Source of the DNA: Phoronis australis
Lineage: Eukaryota > Phoronida > Phoronidae
Direction of reading: 5' to 3'
Length of the DNA stretch: 64,000 bases
NCBI GenBank assembly: GCA_002633005.1
Contig: NMRA01000656.1
Span: 116,289-180,288, forward strand
Shown one piece after another: positions 54,267 through 64,000 of this stretch (positions are counted from its first letter, which is position 1; each line of letters begins with the position of its first letter). The translations under genes were made by a program, and so were the position numbers. The notes under the pieces are model-generated. The model did no database searches. It had not been told where the DNA came from and worked only from the letters and a program-made list of their open reading frames with translations.

Positions 54267-56574
54267 GATGTTACATGACATTGTGCTGCAAATTCAGGGT
54301 CTTGGTCAATATTATATTTATCTATGTGAAAATTATTCAAATTAATGCTGTATTGTCCTATGATGATGATAGAATCATCAAAATTTATTTTATCTATAAA
54401 AACGAAAGTCAACAGTCTAACTCCAACTCACTCAGTAAATAGATGTTAAGACGAAATCATAGCTGACACTCATGACAAGATAATAAATAACGAATATGGA
54501 AAAGTTCTCCAATTTGAGACAGTGAAAAATTACTTATTTTGCTCAATGTCAGAGTTTATCCCAACTTCTATAAATAGGCAATATTGACCCTCAAATTTAA
54601 TAATCATAGGAAAAGTTGCCAAAATTACCCACTCTGTAGATTGAAACCACATGGTCAGAAATGTTGTGAATGCCAAAATCACCCTTGTCCCAAATTCCTG
54701 AATCTCGAAAATTCAATTTTTACAGGAGTTCCATGTCTCAAATTCTAGGGACTGTCTGAAGTGGAGAATTTTTACTGTAAGTTTTTCTATATATTACAGT
54801 TAAGCAAGTGATGACTTAGAGTACACGGATCATTTGCATAGGTAATCAGTGGTTATCTGAGATTGTATGTCCTCCGCTTGAACTTGCCTTTGAGTCTCGG
54901 CCTGGTAGACTTGCTGACATTTTTATTGTGTTGGTTATCGACACAGGAATCACACTGTAGACAGATGGGCACACTTCAATTGACACAGGGGTAAATCAGT
55001 GAAAAAGGGAACAAAAATCAGCACGCAAGGTGTACAGTAAGACACGAAGAGCCACTTTCTGATGCAGCAGTTGTGTCTCGCCATTTACAGATTACACTTG
55101 GACAGTGATTTTAAAGCAGTGGAATTTCATCCTGTTTTTTATATTCATTCTCATCTCCACGCCGTCATAACACTATTGTTATACAATGAAATGTTCAAAT
55201 AATTTACCAAAAAATCTCTAATGTCGATAAATGTCTGGATATGAAAGAAATTATTATTTATCTACAACTCTTCTTGTCTTGACTACCAGAATTTGAAACT
55301 GAATCAAACAGAGATGACTTTTGTGCGCCTATAATGCTTAAGAGGTGTACATCGGATGTTTCCTGTTGCGGAAAAGTTGAGATCAATAAAGGTGAACTCT
55401 AAGTTGAAAAATTCTCAAATGTCAAGATAAATTAAGAGTCCTCATTGGTCAGTTGCATGAAACAGTTCCAAATTAGGACTCAACTAAGTTCCCTAATTTT
55501 TTTGCACATTTGTCTCGTTCTTTACTCACAGATGTAATATTTTTCTATCATTTTATCTTTATTATGAGCTCCTCTTTCACTAATGACAGTTTTTAATAAA
55601 TAACTAAAAACTAAGCCTTTAATTCAATAAAAATAACTAGGGACATAGACCATAGAGGCGTTGCATGAAAAGATCGCAACTTATTTTCACTAATATTTAC
55701 AATTCGATGTAGAGTTCACTCTCGATTTGTATCGAAGCCAAAATTATCTCAGTGATGATAGTCAAACAGCATAAAAAAGGAAAATCAATGTTTTCACAAG
55801 CACGCAAATATGCTGTAGATTTAGGGAACTTAGATGAGTCCTTATTTGACTGTTTCATGCAACCAGGCAGATGAATCAAAAGAGGTCCATCTGGTGATGC
55901 GCTTACATCATGACGGTCTTCAAATCCACCTACCTAGTTTTCAGGGGCAGATCCAGGATTGTTTTTGGGGGGGGGGCAGGGAAGAGTATTAGCCAGGATT
56001 TTGCCCTTCAGACATTCTTACCCCGAACTGCCAATTGGAATCTGGGAGAACCATAAGTCAGCGGAAAGAGTTAATATTCACTAAGGGGTCCTCTTTGTTA
56101 TTTGAATACATCGAGAACAGAACACTATTGACAAGGGTAGATGTTCCTGGGCTAAGGATCCCATGCGACTGCACTTACAAGCAGGTGGACCAATTTACTC
56201 ACTGGCACAAACTGTCGAATTTTGAGTACCTTCTGATAAGCCAGTAGGTATGAACTAAAGAAGTCACACATCGTTTAACCTAATCAACTATGGTAGAGTT
56301 TCTGAAATTTAGAACATACTATGCCAGAAAACAGAAATTATTCCATGAAAAATTCCAGCATGAAGAAAATTTTACTTCATTATTTGTAGTTCAGAATATA
56401 CAACTATTATTGACAAACACAAAATGGAGTGTACTTTTGGCAACAAAACCAGCTTGTGAAAATGGGAAAAATGATAATTTAGGTAATTATTTTTGCTGAA
56501 AATTTGAGCAAACTTGACAGTACTGTCCAAAATACTACCTAACAAAATCAACCAACATTTCGATCTGCATAAAT
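54267..56574. other. Non-coding, repeat-rich DNA
   Basis: Contains the second copy of the AT-rich repeat (54490-54760), the TIR element at 55450-55866 and a G-run at 55968. ORFs (56035-56247 and 56290-56499, plus) have no recognised domain. Confidence 0.45.
55450..55866. mobile_element. TIR element, copy 2
   Basis: This is the same family as 33174-33617, with AGTTGCATGAAACAGTTCC and GGACTCAACTAAGTTCCCTA at the left and their inverse at the right. The interior matches copy 1 in the opposite orientation (for example CACAGATGTAATATTTTTCT against the inverse at 33515-33535). Confidence 0.75.
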
Positions 56575-56905
56575 GCCGCCCAATAAACATCAGTATTTAT
56601 TTGCATTACATATACCAAAACAGAGAAAATCACTACTCAATAAACAGTAAGAATTTGTATTGCATGAACTCTGCCCCTTGATCAGACAGTATTTACTACC
56701 CAATAAACAGCCAGTATTTCTAATATTTGCATAAACACTAACTAGCCAATAAACAGCCAGTATCTATACTATTTGCATAAACACTACCTAATCAACCATT
56801 AGCACTTATAATATTTCCATAAACATTATCCACTGAACAGCAAGTACTTCTATTATTTTAAAAATACTGTCCAATTAACAGTCAGTATTCTAATCATTAA
56901 TTGAA
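56575..56905. repeat. Diverged satellite-like array, unit about 55-65 bp
   Basis: Five or six degenerate head-to-tail units contain CCAATAAACAGCCAGTATTT, then AATATTTGCATAAACACTA. Spacing and sequence drift between units. Non-coding. Confidence 0.7.
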
Positions 56906-57326
56906 GCACAGAACAGGAAGATAAAAGAACTTAATTAAACCAATTTTAAAAGTTAAACTCGACTACAAAATGTAAACTAGCAACCCAACAAATCCACACC
57001 GGTCTGTTCTAAGCTGCATTGACGCTTCCATATTTTTAGTTCCTTATATAAATTGCCCCTGTTGGCACTCCATGGGGGGCGTAATTATCAAATACCACCG
57101 AAGTTCTCTTGAGAAGGCACCGAGCAAAAACCAACTTGAGGTGTGTTCAAAGTCTTAAGTTCAATAGTGACACCTGGTAATTAAATGGCCTCAACCAATC
57201 AACGGATAACGTCAGGTGATCAAAAACAGACTGTGCTAAAAAACTAACTCTGTTCCACACCTGCTTCATATCTGTTTTTCCTCACAAAAAGAATGGAAAA
57301 CTGTTAGAGCAACATGTAAAGCTTAA

Positions 57327-58623
57327 AGGCGAAGGCAACCTTTTTTCATGTCATTTTAAGCAAAAATAGGGTTTGTTGATTATCCCAGACATATTTTTCA
57401 CTTATTTACAGCTTTTCCTAATTTAATTAATTACTCGTCGTCTACTCCGGAAGTGACGTTTTGGGAGGCATCAATTTCACGCCAATTTCTTTTCATACAG
57501 TCTGACTGTGAGAGCAGTCCAGTAAGTCATTGTTCTACCTCGGTTGTGATAAGTTCGGTCGTTGTTTGCTTTTGTTTACGAGTCGGTCAACATGCCACAC
57601 TGTTGCTGCATACTCATTATCATCTCACGTACAGAGGAAGAACTGTTCCACTTGCCCGGGTGTCCTGCGACACACTCCCATTGGATGGTGACTTGAGCAC
57701 CCAAACTGCTTATATCCCGCCGTGCGACTCCCTCGTCACACACGTGGCACCTTCTAAATAGCTCGAATACAAGTCCACTTATCAAACTTAGGCTCACCGA
57801 TATGTTCATTGGATGACGAACTGTCCTTTTCACTGGGTGTCAAACTGGGCCTGTATTCACTCCCACTACTCAACATCGCTGCAGTCGCTGCTTACAGGCT
57901 CTGGGCTAGAGACAACAGCACACGGAGAATCACTGCTAGTTCCTGGAATTGCACGCTATGGGGTACGTTCGGAGGAATGGGTGACAGTAGATGAAGTGCC
58001 TCCAGTCACTGTACATAGTGGCCAGGACTCGCAAGGCTTCTCGCTTCATAAATGCACTTCTCGGGGGTGGCGACGGGCCACTGCCGAGAATCAACAGTGA
58101 CGGTATGGAACCCTTCATAAGGTGTTGTTTCGCAGGGACCTTCATCAATTCAGCGTACATATCTCTGTCGTAATCTGACGGCTGAAAATGCTTGCCACTG
58201 CTTTGTACGTTGCGTGAACGGGTAGCGCTGCGTTCTTCACATGAACGAGCTAGCCAAGTAAGGCGAAGTGTGTCATCCTTCGCAAAGCGATGCAAGGTAC
58301 CCAAAGCGCGTGTGAGACGATAATGAGTACATCCTGGCCCGCAGCAACAGCGTGGCATGTTGGCTGACTCGTAAACAAAAGCAAACGACGACCGAACTTA
58401 TCACATCCGAGGTAGAACAATGACTGACTTGACAGCTCTCACAGTCTGACTGTATGAAAAGAAATTGGCGCGAAATTCTTGCCTCCCAAAACGTCACTTC
58501 CGGAGTAGAGGACGAGAAATTAATTAAATTACGAAAATCTGTAATTAAGTGAAAAACATGTCTGGGATAATCAACAGACCTTATTTTTGCTAAAAGTGAC
58601 ATGAAAAAAGGTTGCATTCGCCT
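57327..58623. mobile_element. Kolobok-type DNA transposon remnant with long TIRs
   Basis: The 1297 bp element is flanked by TTAA on both sides (57323-57326 and 58624-58627). Its ends are AGGCGAAGGCAACC and (inverse) AGGCGAATGCAACC. The inverted repeats run about 285 bp (57327 to about 57608, and about 58338 to 58623) with only scattered mismatches. The unique middle carries, on the minus strand, a THAP-type zinc-finger ORF and further frames of a broken protein. TTAA target sites plus a THAP-domain protein are the known marks of the Kolobok superfamily; piggyBac also uses TTAA but lacks THAP. No DDE catalytic region is visible, so the copy is internally deleted and cannot mobilise itself. Confidence 0.82.
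57936..58358 (-). pseudogene. Decayed THAP-domain transposase fragment
   Basis: The 140-codon ORF starts MPRCCCGPGC, then LHRFAKDDTLRLTWLARSC, GKHFQPSDY and GSIPSLL, in the order expected for a THAP domain (C-x4-C, His-Arg-Phe, Trp, C-x2-H-F, then a conserved Pro). In this copy the third zinc ligand is serine (Ser54, codon AGT; His57 kept), which should spoil zinc binding. The ORF stops at 57938. Below it other frames continue with an acidic serine stretch, and the 57576-57833 frame has CHVCDE, GHPGKWNSSSS (a zinc-ribbon-like CxxC...C...GH...W pattern seen after THAP in such transposases). So the coding region is frameshifted and truncated by the left TIR. Confidence 0.78.
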
Positions 58624-58627
58624 TTAA

Positions 58628-61190
58628 TTTCAAGAATCATCATGATGTAGAGCAATAAAGCAGTTTGCTAAACTACTTTCTGCGACTTTCTTTACAGTAG
58701 ATGGATTGACAAACAAAAAATCCATGAGCACCTTCGTTCCCTGTAACCTGTCTTCTCTTTTTCCAAATAATAACAACGAGAATAGTCTGGCAACAGCCCT
58801 TTTGGTTATGTATTCAACAATCTTATAAGAATTAGCCATGGGAAATCTAACAGATGAACTTCAACAGAAAACAAGCATGACAAGTGCTTAGAAAGCTTTA
58901 TCAACAATGTAGTCAAACAGTGAAATGTTACCTTCTCGTGAATATTCCTCAAACATCAACCACACATATAATGAAATTCTCCATACTTCTAGTACTACGA
59001 TGAGGTTTTAAAAATGGAAAATGAAAATTTTGTCAACGATTTTCATCTGAATTTTAGGAAACATAGTGCACAATTACATCTGTTGGAAGAAGGTCAAAAC
59101 AAAATGCCAACATACTGTTTACTAAGTCACAAATTTTTCTTAAATACCAAATTTTGTAGTTAACTGATCACAGTAAACCAGAGCCACACATTTCTATATA
59201 CATGCACCAAGATGGATTCATTATACTCTTATAGAGACCTCCCCAGTAATGTCATAGACAGCACCCCTGCAGAGCAGTTCAAAGGGGTATCAGTTACAAT
59301 CCGATTTTTTGCAGGTGTCCCGACACAAGACTAGACATAAAACACCCTGTCATCAGTGCAGGTGTGCTTAGGTCTGTCACTGCACCCAGGACCACATTCC
59401 CGACATACTTCAACTTGTCCTAAACATGTGTATTTGGCAATGTGAGATAAGAGATGGATATTCAAGACATAGTACAGCTGATTGGCCACAGACCTACCTG
59501 TGTAGGGTCTTCTGAGAATCAACTTACAGGTGTGTAATAAAAGGTGAACTGGGTGCAGAGTGGAAAGGGAAGAACATCTTATGATCCTGAATTCTTTGCT
59601 CTGTGACAGGTAGTCAGCGAATTTAAAAGGAGACATTGAATTTCAAATCGCCCCATTTTCCCATACATTAGGGGTCCATCATACAAAGGGAGTTTTCACT
59701 ACTATCTTAAACAGGAACCGAATAAATGCCAAAACACTTGATAAGACCTGCACAGAGACACATCCCATGTTTTTGACCAAAGTTGTTCCCTTTTGCTCAA
59801 CCCAAGTTCATATCACCAAGATTCTATTTTCTAAGGATGGTCTCGAACGTTTTGAGAACAAATTCCATGAGACCGGGCCTTCAGCAGGAACTTAAGACAA
59901 CATTAAAGAAAAAGTGACCTTACTACAGTTTTATTCGATAATGAAAAAGGTAAACATTCAAAAGAGTGCCACATAATTTGAATTTCTGACGCTCTTTCAA
60001 GCTAACAAGGGCCCAGAGCTCATCGCACATTTGTCCTAAACATTTTTGCATCCAACGTTTGTTGCAGGTTTGTAAGCCATTAACCCAAAGAATGGATATC
60101 AAGCATAAATGTTCCTCACAATCTTCCCACTAACAAATCTTTTACGCTACCTCAGTTGCACCCATAGCAAAAGGTAGTTACTGAAACTTGAAAAACTGGC
60201 CACACGTTATAAAATGTACGACCGTAGCACAACCCCGGAAATCCGTTTCACATTATGTCCAATTTCGTATTCAACAGTTCCCTTCCATTAATCCAAAAAT
60301 ACCTGGTAATTCCTCACTTACTTCACACAAAAATAATTGCTGGCCAAAATGGTAGTTTTCCCATTTTTCAAAGGCTGAGTATCATGTTGCAAATTAAGGA
60401 AACTTTACCAAATTTTGTTTTACGATATCCACATACTCCAAACCGAGCTGGTAATGAACTAAAATGTTCTTAAGCTTAACCTTTGTGGAGAAATTGACGA
60501 AATAGTATTTTACTTGTTGGCCACATTGAACGATAAATAAATGAAGAATTATTTTAAGAGTGATGCCTAAAAAGGCTGTTGTAAATGCTATTTTGAGACA
60601 AATGAAAGAAAAAGTAGAGCGTAATCACAGTGACCACATTCATCCAGTGTTCATAAATTGATGACTAAAAAATCATAGGACATAAGGTTAATCTTGTTTT
60701 CGAAAAGTCGAGGGTAGACATTTACCAGTGATTAAGCAGAACAGGGGCACTCAATAATCTTGTTTTTGAGAAGTTGGGGGTGGCCATTTAACTGAACCGT
60801 CAACTGGGTAAAAGCCCAGAGAGCTACACTGATGTTGCACTTCACGTGCAAGAGTCAAATAAAAGAGCGTGGTCTGTAACCAATAAACGATAACGCAGAC
60901 TGCAGAGTAGGGTCCGCTGAAGCTGACAGATCGTTACTCAAAGGTGAGCAAGTTTTGTACCATACGGTAGCCAGAATTCAGATGAAAAGGGTGTCCACAA
61001 TGCCACAGACACCTTTAAAAGGGAACTGTAATTTATTCTGAATAAATTCTGGATAGTTTTCTATGAATTGTTGATTAATTACACAAATAATTCAACACCA
61101 AAAATTAAACTTATATTCTCTAAAGAACCTAAAAAAATTACCGGCTTGGAGCGCTGCTTAGTCTCGTGACGTATTTGGCGGGGGCAGTCT
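58628..61190. other. Non-coding DNA
   Basis: No gene recognised. The 60255-60473 plus ORF lies in the old AT-rich dispersed repeat also seen near 12720, 36940 and 49900. The minus ORF at 59331-59636 has no known domain. Confidence 0.45.
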
Positions 61191-61200
61191 CTGTCCTGTT

Positions 61201-61389
61201 TTAGCGTGCAATCAAGTAGCGTTCTTCATAATTGTCGGAATAAGAAATTTTAGTGTGAAATGTCGGGTCACCAGGGATACCTGTTTGAGCCGAGGCAACA
61301 CAAAGTGATACCCAGTCATCGTCAGACGAAAATTTGCCGGTGCAACTGGTGTCAGTGACTGTGCCGAGGGCAATGTGGACTCTAGCCAT
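61201..61389 (-). CDS. Candidate first coding exon (unverified)
   Basis: In a locally CpG-richer stretch (about 61140-61850) an ATG at 61389 opens 62 codons: MARVHIALGTVTDTSCTGKF, then SSDDDWVSLCVASAQT. A possible donor (acag/gtatcc) follows the last of these residues. It is placed and oriented as a 5' exon of a minus-strand gene such as the ARHGEF17-like gene would be. I see no similarity to the known N-terminus, so the link is a guess. Confidence 0.22.
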   Translation of the reverse strand: MARVHIALGTVTDTSCTGKFSSDDDWVSLCVASAQTGIPGDPTFHTKISYSDNYEERYLIAR

Positions 61390-63472
61390 CCAGTCAGCCA
61401 GCTGTCAGCCAATACTCCGGCAGCTCTGTAAACTTGAAGGGTTGGTAAGTTACCTACTTTAGCTGTATGAAGACTATCGTACCACTGTGTGTTGAGCTCC
61501 GTTAACCCCGAAATTTCAGACAGCCATTGACTACCCGGGTATAGTTGACTCAGTTATGCTCGTCACCTCGTCGTAAAACTTAGGCTACATCAACATATAA
61601 AGCTAACGGACCGGCGGGGGCGCATGCAAAATCTGATATAGTCACCCGACACTTCCATTGTTCGTTGCAGCCGTTTAAGTGGAAAACAATCAAATAAACG
61701 TCCTTTGGTAGCATAATTTGCCGCCTTTTTAACAAAGAAGTGTGTTGTCCGTTTCAAGAACAGCACGCTCGTGACACGGCGCACGCGCCATTTCATAAAA
61801 ATTTGAGACGTCTTTCGGGACATCATAACAGCTTCGCAGCACCAAGGTTGTTCTAAAATTCGGTTTGCTGGTGTAAAAATACTAAAAACTTGAAACAAAA
61901 TGAAACAAGCTCCGATAATTTGTTATAACATGTACGCAACCTAGGTACCGTCAGCGACGAACACATGATAAAAGAATCAGGGGGAAAAGAAACTGGTAAA
62001 GGTCAGGTGACGTAATCGCAAAAAGCCGACTCAAGAAAACACATCACAATTTTACTAGCACCAGCCGATGAACGATCGCTAACATTTCCAACACCGGTAA
62101 ATACAGAAGTTAGTTTACTCTAGGAACCTGGTTCCTAGGTTTACTCAAGGATGACTTAGTTTTAATGACATTTATTTGAGTCAGATTTTATTTGTACATT
62201 TTTTACCCATATCGGCTAAAACCTGTAGGCCCATGTCTACACTGAGCTTTGGGCCAAGGCTTGGGTAACCCGGCGATGGTATGCGATGACCATCCCTTTA
62301 GAAGACACCTTTTTCGAAGAGTTTGAGCAACCAGGTGCCATACAAAAAGGCATAGCGAACCTTTCACAGCACTGTGGCAAACAATAAAAAATAAGGACGA
62401 TTGATACAATGATAAATTACGATGTAAACTCTTCAAATATGACATAAGCAATGAATGTGTAAAACAGCCGATACCCCGCCGTTCACGTCACTGACACATC
62501 AGCCAATCAGAGATCGCTTTCAGAATTCAGTGTTTTGACCATGAATTCGAATTGGCTTTAGTTTGGCACGCAAGTCAGGCAAATGTGAGTTTTATTTGTA
62601 TGTTAGAACCGATTAACTGCAACATTATTTTGACTACAGTCCCCTTTTAAGGAAGTCCCCGTTTGGATAATTTGGGGGGATATGGTAAGCCAAGCATAGG
62701 TTCTTAAAAGTGAAAATTTGGAGATTTGGGGGGACTCGGCGTTAAAGCAGAGCACGAGGGTTAACCAGACAAAAACAGTACTTCTCTTCCTTAATTAACC
62801 ATTACTTGATAGTTAAGACAGTAAAGGTAAATAATCAGCGCAACCTCGCCTGCCACCACAGCCTCGCCTGCCTCCGGTGGTGTTCATTCTACAAACTTAG
62901 GCAGAGACAGATTATAATCTATCCACAGCATAGCATGCAGCTGTTTCAGTCATAGTTAGATTTTTGCCCACGGACAACTACGAGTTCATTCATTATTCTA
63001 TTGAGCTAATTTAGTCAAAGCTGTACAAAAATACCGTACTCCACAAATAATTATCAAATAAATAACAATTTCCCTGTCAGTCTAACCTCAATAACAAATC
63101 CAGGTTTTGCGTGATCACGTACAAAAGTTAAATCCGAATTATTGACATCATAGTTTTACTTCCAGCTTTCATATTATACGGAATTCAATAAACGGTTCCA
63201 TAGCGTGAGTCATGAATAAATCTTTTTATTTCTCATTAGAGGCAGTGTCTGGGTCTGGAGAGAACTGGTGGACTGTCATTGCTAACACCAAGGCTCTACA
63301 ACCTAACTTGTCATGGTGGGTCACTCTATTCACCTAACAATAGCCAACCAACCCTTTTCAAGATCAAAAACCACTTCTGAACTGAGTTATGAACAATTTG
63401 AGATCAGTTTTATGATGGAATGAGGTCTAAATCCAAATTAGTTTTTTCACGGGATCCAGGTTCATGGCTGCT
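61390..63472. other. Non-coding, CpG-richer then AT-rich
   Basis: 61390-61850 has more CpG and could be promoter-like. A 102-codon minus ORF (61590-61898) and an 82-codon one (62203-62451) show no known domain. The rest holds nothing I can name. Confidence 0.35.
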
Positions 63473-63476
63473 TTAA

Positions 63477-63796
63477 AGGGACATTCTCAACAAGGAAAAC
63501 AATTTTATAGAAATTAACAGAAGCGTGGAGTCAAAACAACTACCTCTGCAGTTGCAGCCGCGCACTCTGCCGCTGAGCCGAATACCTCGCATTAGGCAGC
63601 AAGAGTATTTTGTGTACTTAAACCGTTGATCTCAGTGAATGTCTGGCAGACAACAGCAAGAATTGGCGATGTGTAATAAAATCCAACAAACACAACAGAT
63701 TTTGTTCCATAGCTCTGGTCAAAGTTACTAACTTCAACAAGTCTATCCCATTCAACAGTAATCCTAGAATTGTGTTTTTTCGCCTCTAACGTTCCC
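63477..63796 (-). mobile_element. TTAA-flanked element with tRNA-like core, copy 2
   Basis: TTAA at 63473-63476 and 63797-63800 flank AGGGACATTCTC and (inverse) GGGAACGTTAGA. On the minus strand it has CGGCTCAGCGGCAGAGTGC, very close to a tRNA A box, then GGCTGCAACTGCAGAGG as in copy 1; the B-box is decayed. Shared flanking words include GTCTGCCAGACATT. 320 bp. Confidence 0.65.
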
Positions 63797-64000
63797 TTAA
63801 ATCAGACTCCAGTACTGAAGGAACATCCCCATGACAACAGAATGGTAACTCATCACATCATTGAATGACATCCATGACCTCACCAATTTCAATGCAGGCA
63901 GCACCTGATTCACTCAGAACCTAAATTTGACACCTTACATCATGTCAGTGTTTATTGTTAGGGTTAAATTAAACTCTCATAAAATCTAGATTTCCCAGAA

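Overview
The window is 64 kb of an animal (metazoan) nuclear genome. It is AT-rich, its genes are split by introns with GT-AG borders, and much of the non-coding DNA is made of short DNA-transposon derivatives. Two genes are firmly recognised: the 3' part of ribosomal protein S3 (RPS3, plus strand, about 1.7-5.0 kb) and the 3' half of a Rho guanine-nucleotide exchange factor of the ARHGEF17/TEM4 type (minus strand, about 36.8 down to 10.1 kb). They converge tail to tail. Both protein families are widespread in animals. The ARHGEF17 similarity, the Kolobok-like transposon and the apparent high heterozygosity suggest a marine invertebrate, perhaps an invertebrate deuterostome, but I cannot name the species.

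Layout. 1-1726: intron-like DNA upstream of the visible RPS3 exons. 1727-5003: the last two RPS3 coding exons, then an untranslated last exon with AATAAA; the last intron holds a 1.5 kb element with terminal inverted repeats (TIRs). 5004-10094: convergent intergenic/3' UTR DNA. 10095-36813: ARHGEF17-like exons, all joining in compatible reading phase and encoding, in order, a DH (RhoGEF) domain, a PH-type region and a WD40-like C-terminal region ending in DSTNHLLLWKV. One copy of each visible exon totals 2580 nt, 859 codons plus stop. 36814-64000: no further certain ARHGEF17 exon. This stretch holds transposon derivatives, one unrecognised plus-strand terminal exon near 51.5 kb, and a weak first-exon candidate near 61.3 kb. 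The long N-terminal region seen in vertebrate ARHGEF17 is probably outside the window.

Most notable. (1) A 1.6 kb block carrying two WD-region exons occurs twice, with the copies meeting at a single 'n' (13061); the duplication would be in frame, but it looks like two haplotypes joined by the assembler. A second block meets at the other 'n' (49543). (2) The exon expected to encode the most conserved part of the DH domain was not found in the 9.5 kb intron where it should lie. (3) A 1.3 kb TTAA-flanked element with about 285 bp TIRs carries a decayed THAP-domain ORF and fits a Kolobok-type transposon. (4) Two other TTAA-flanked elements contain a tRNA-like core. (5) Several short TIR families are present in two copies each. 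(6) RPS3 ends in an unusual run of nine glutamines. I saw no bacterial, viral or CRISPR content.
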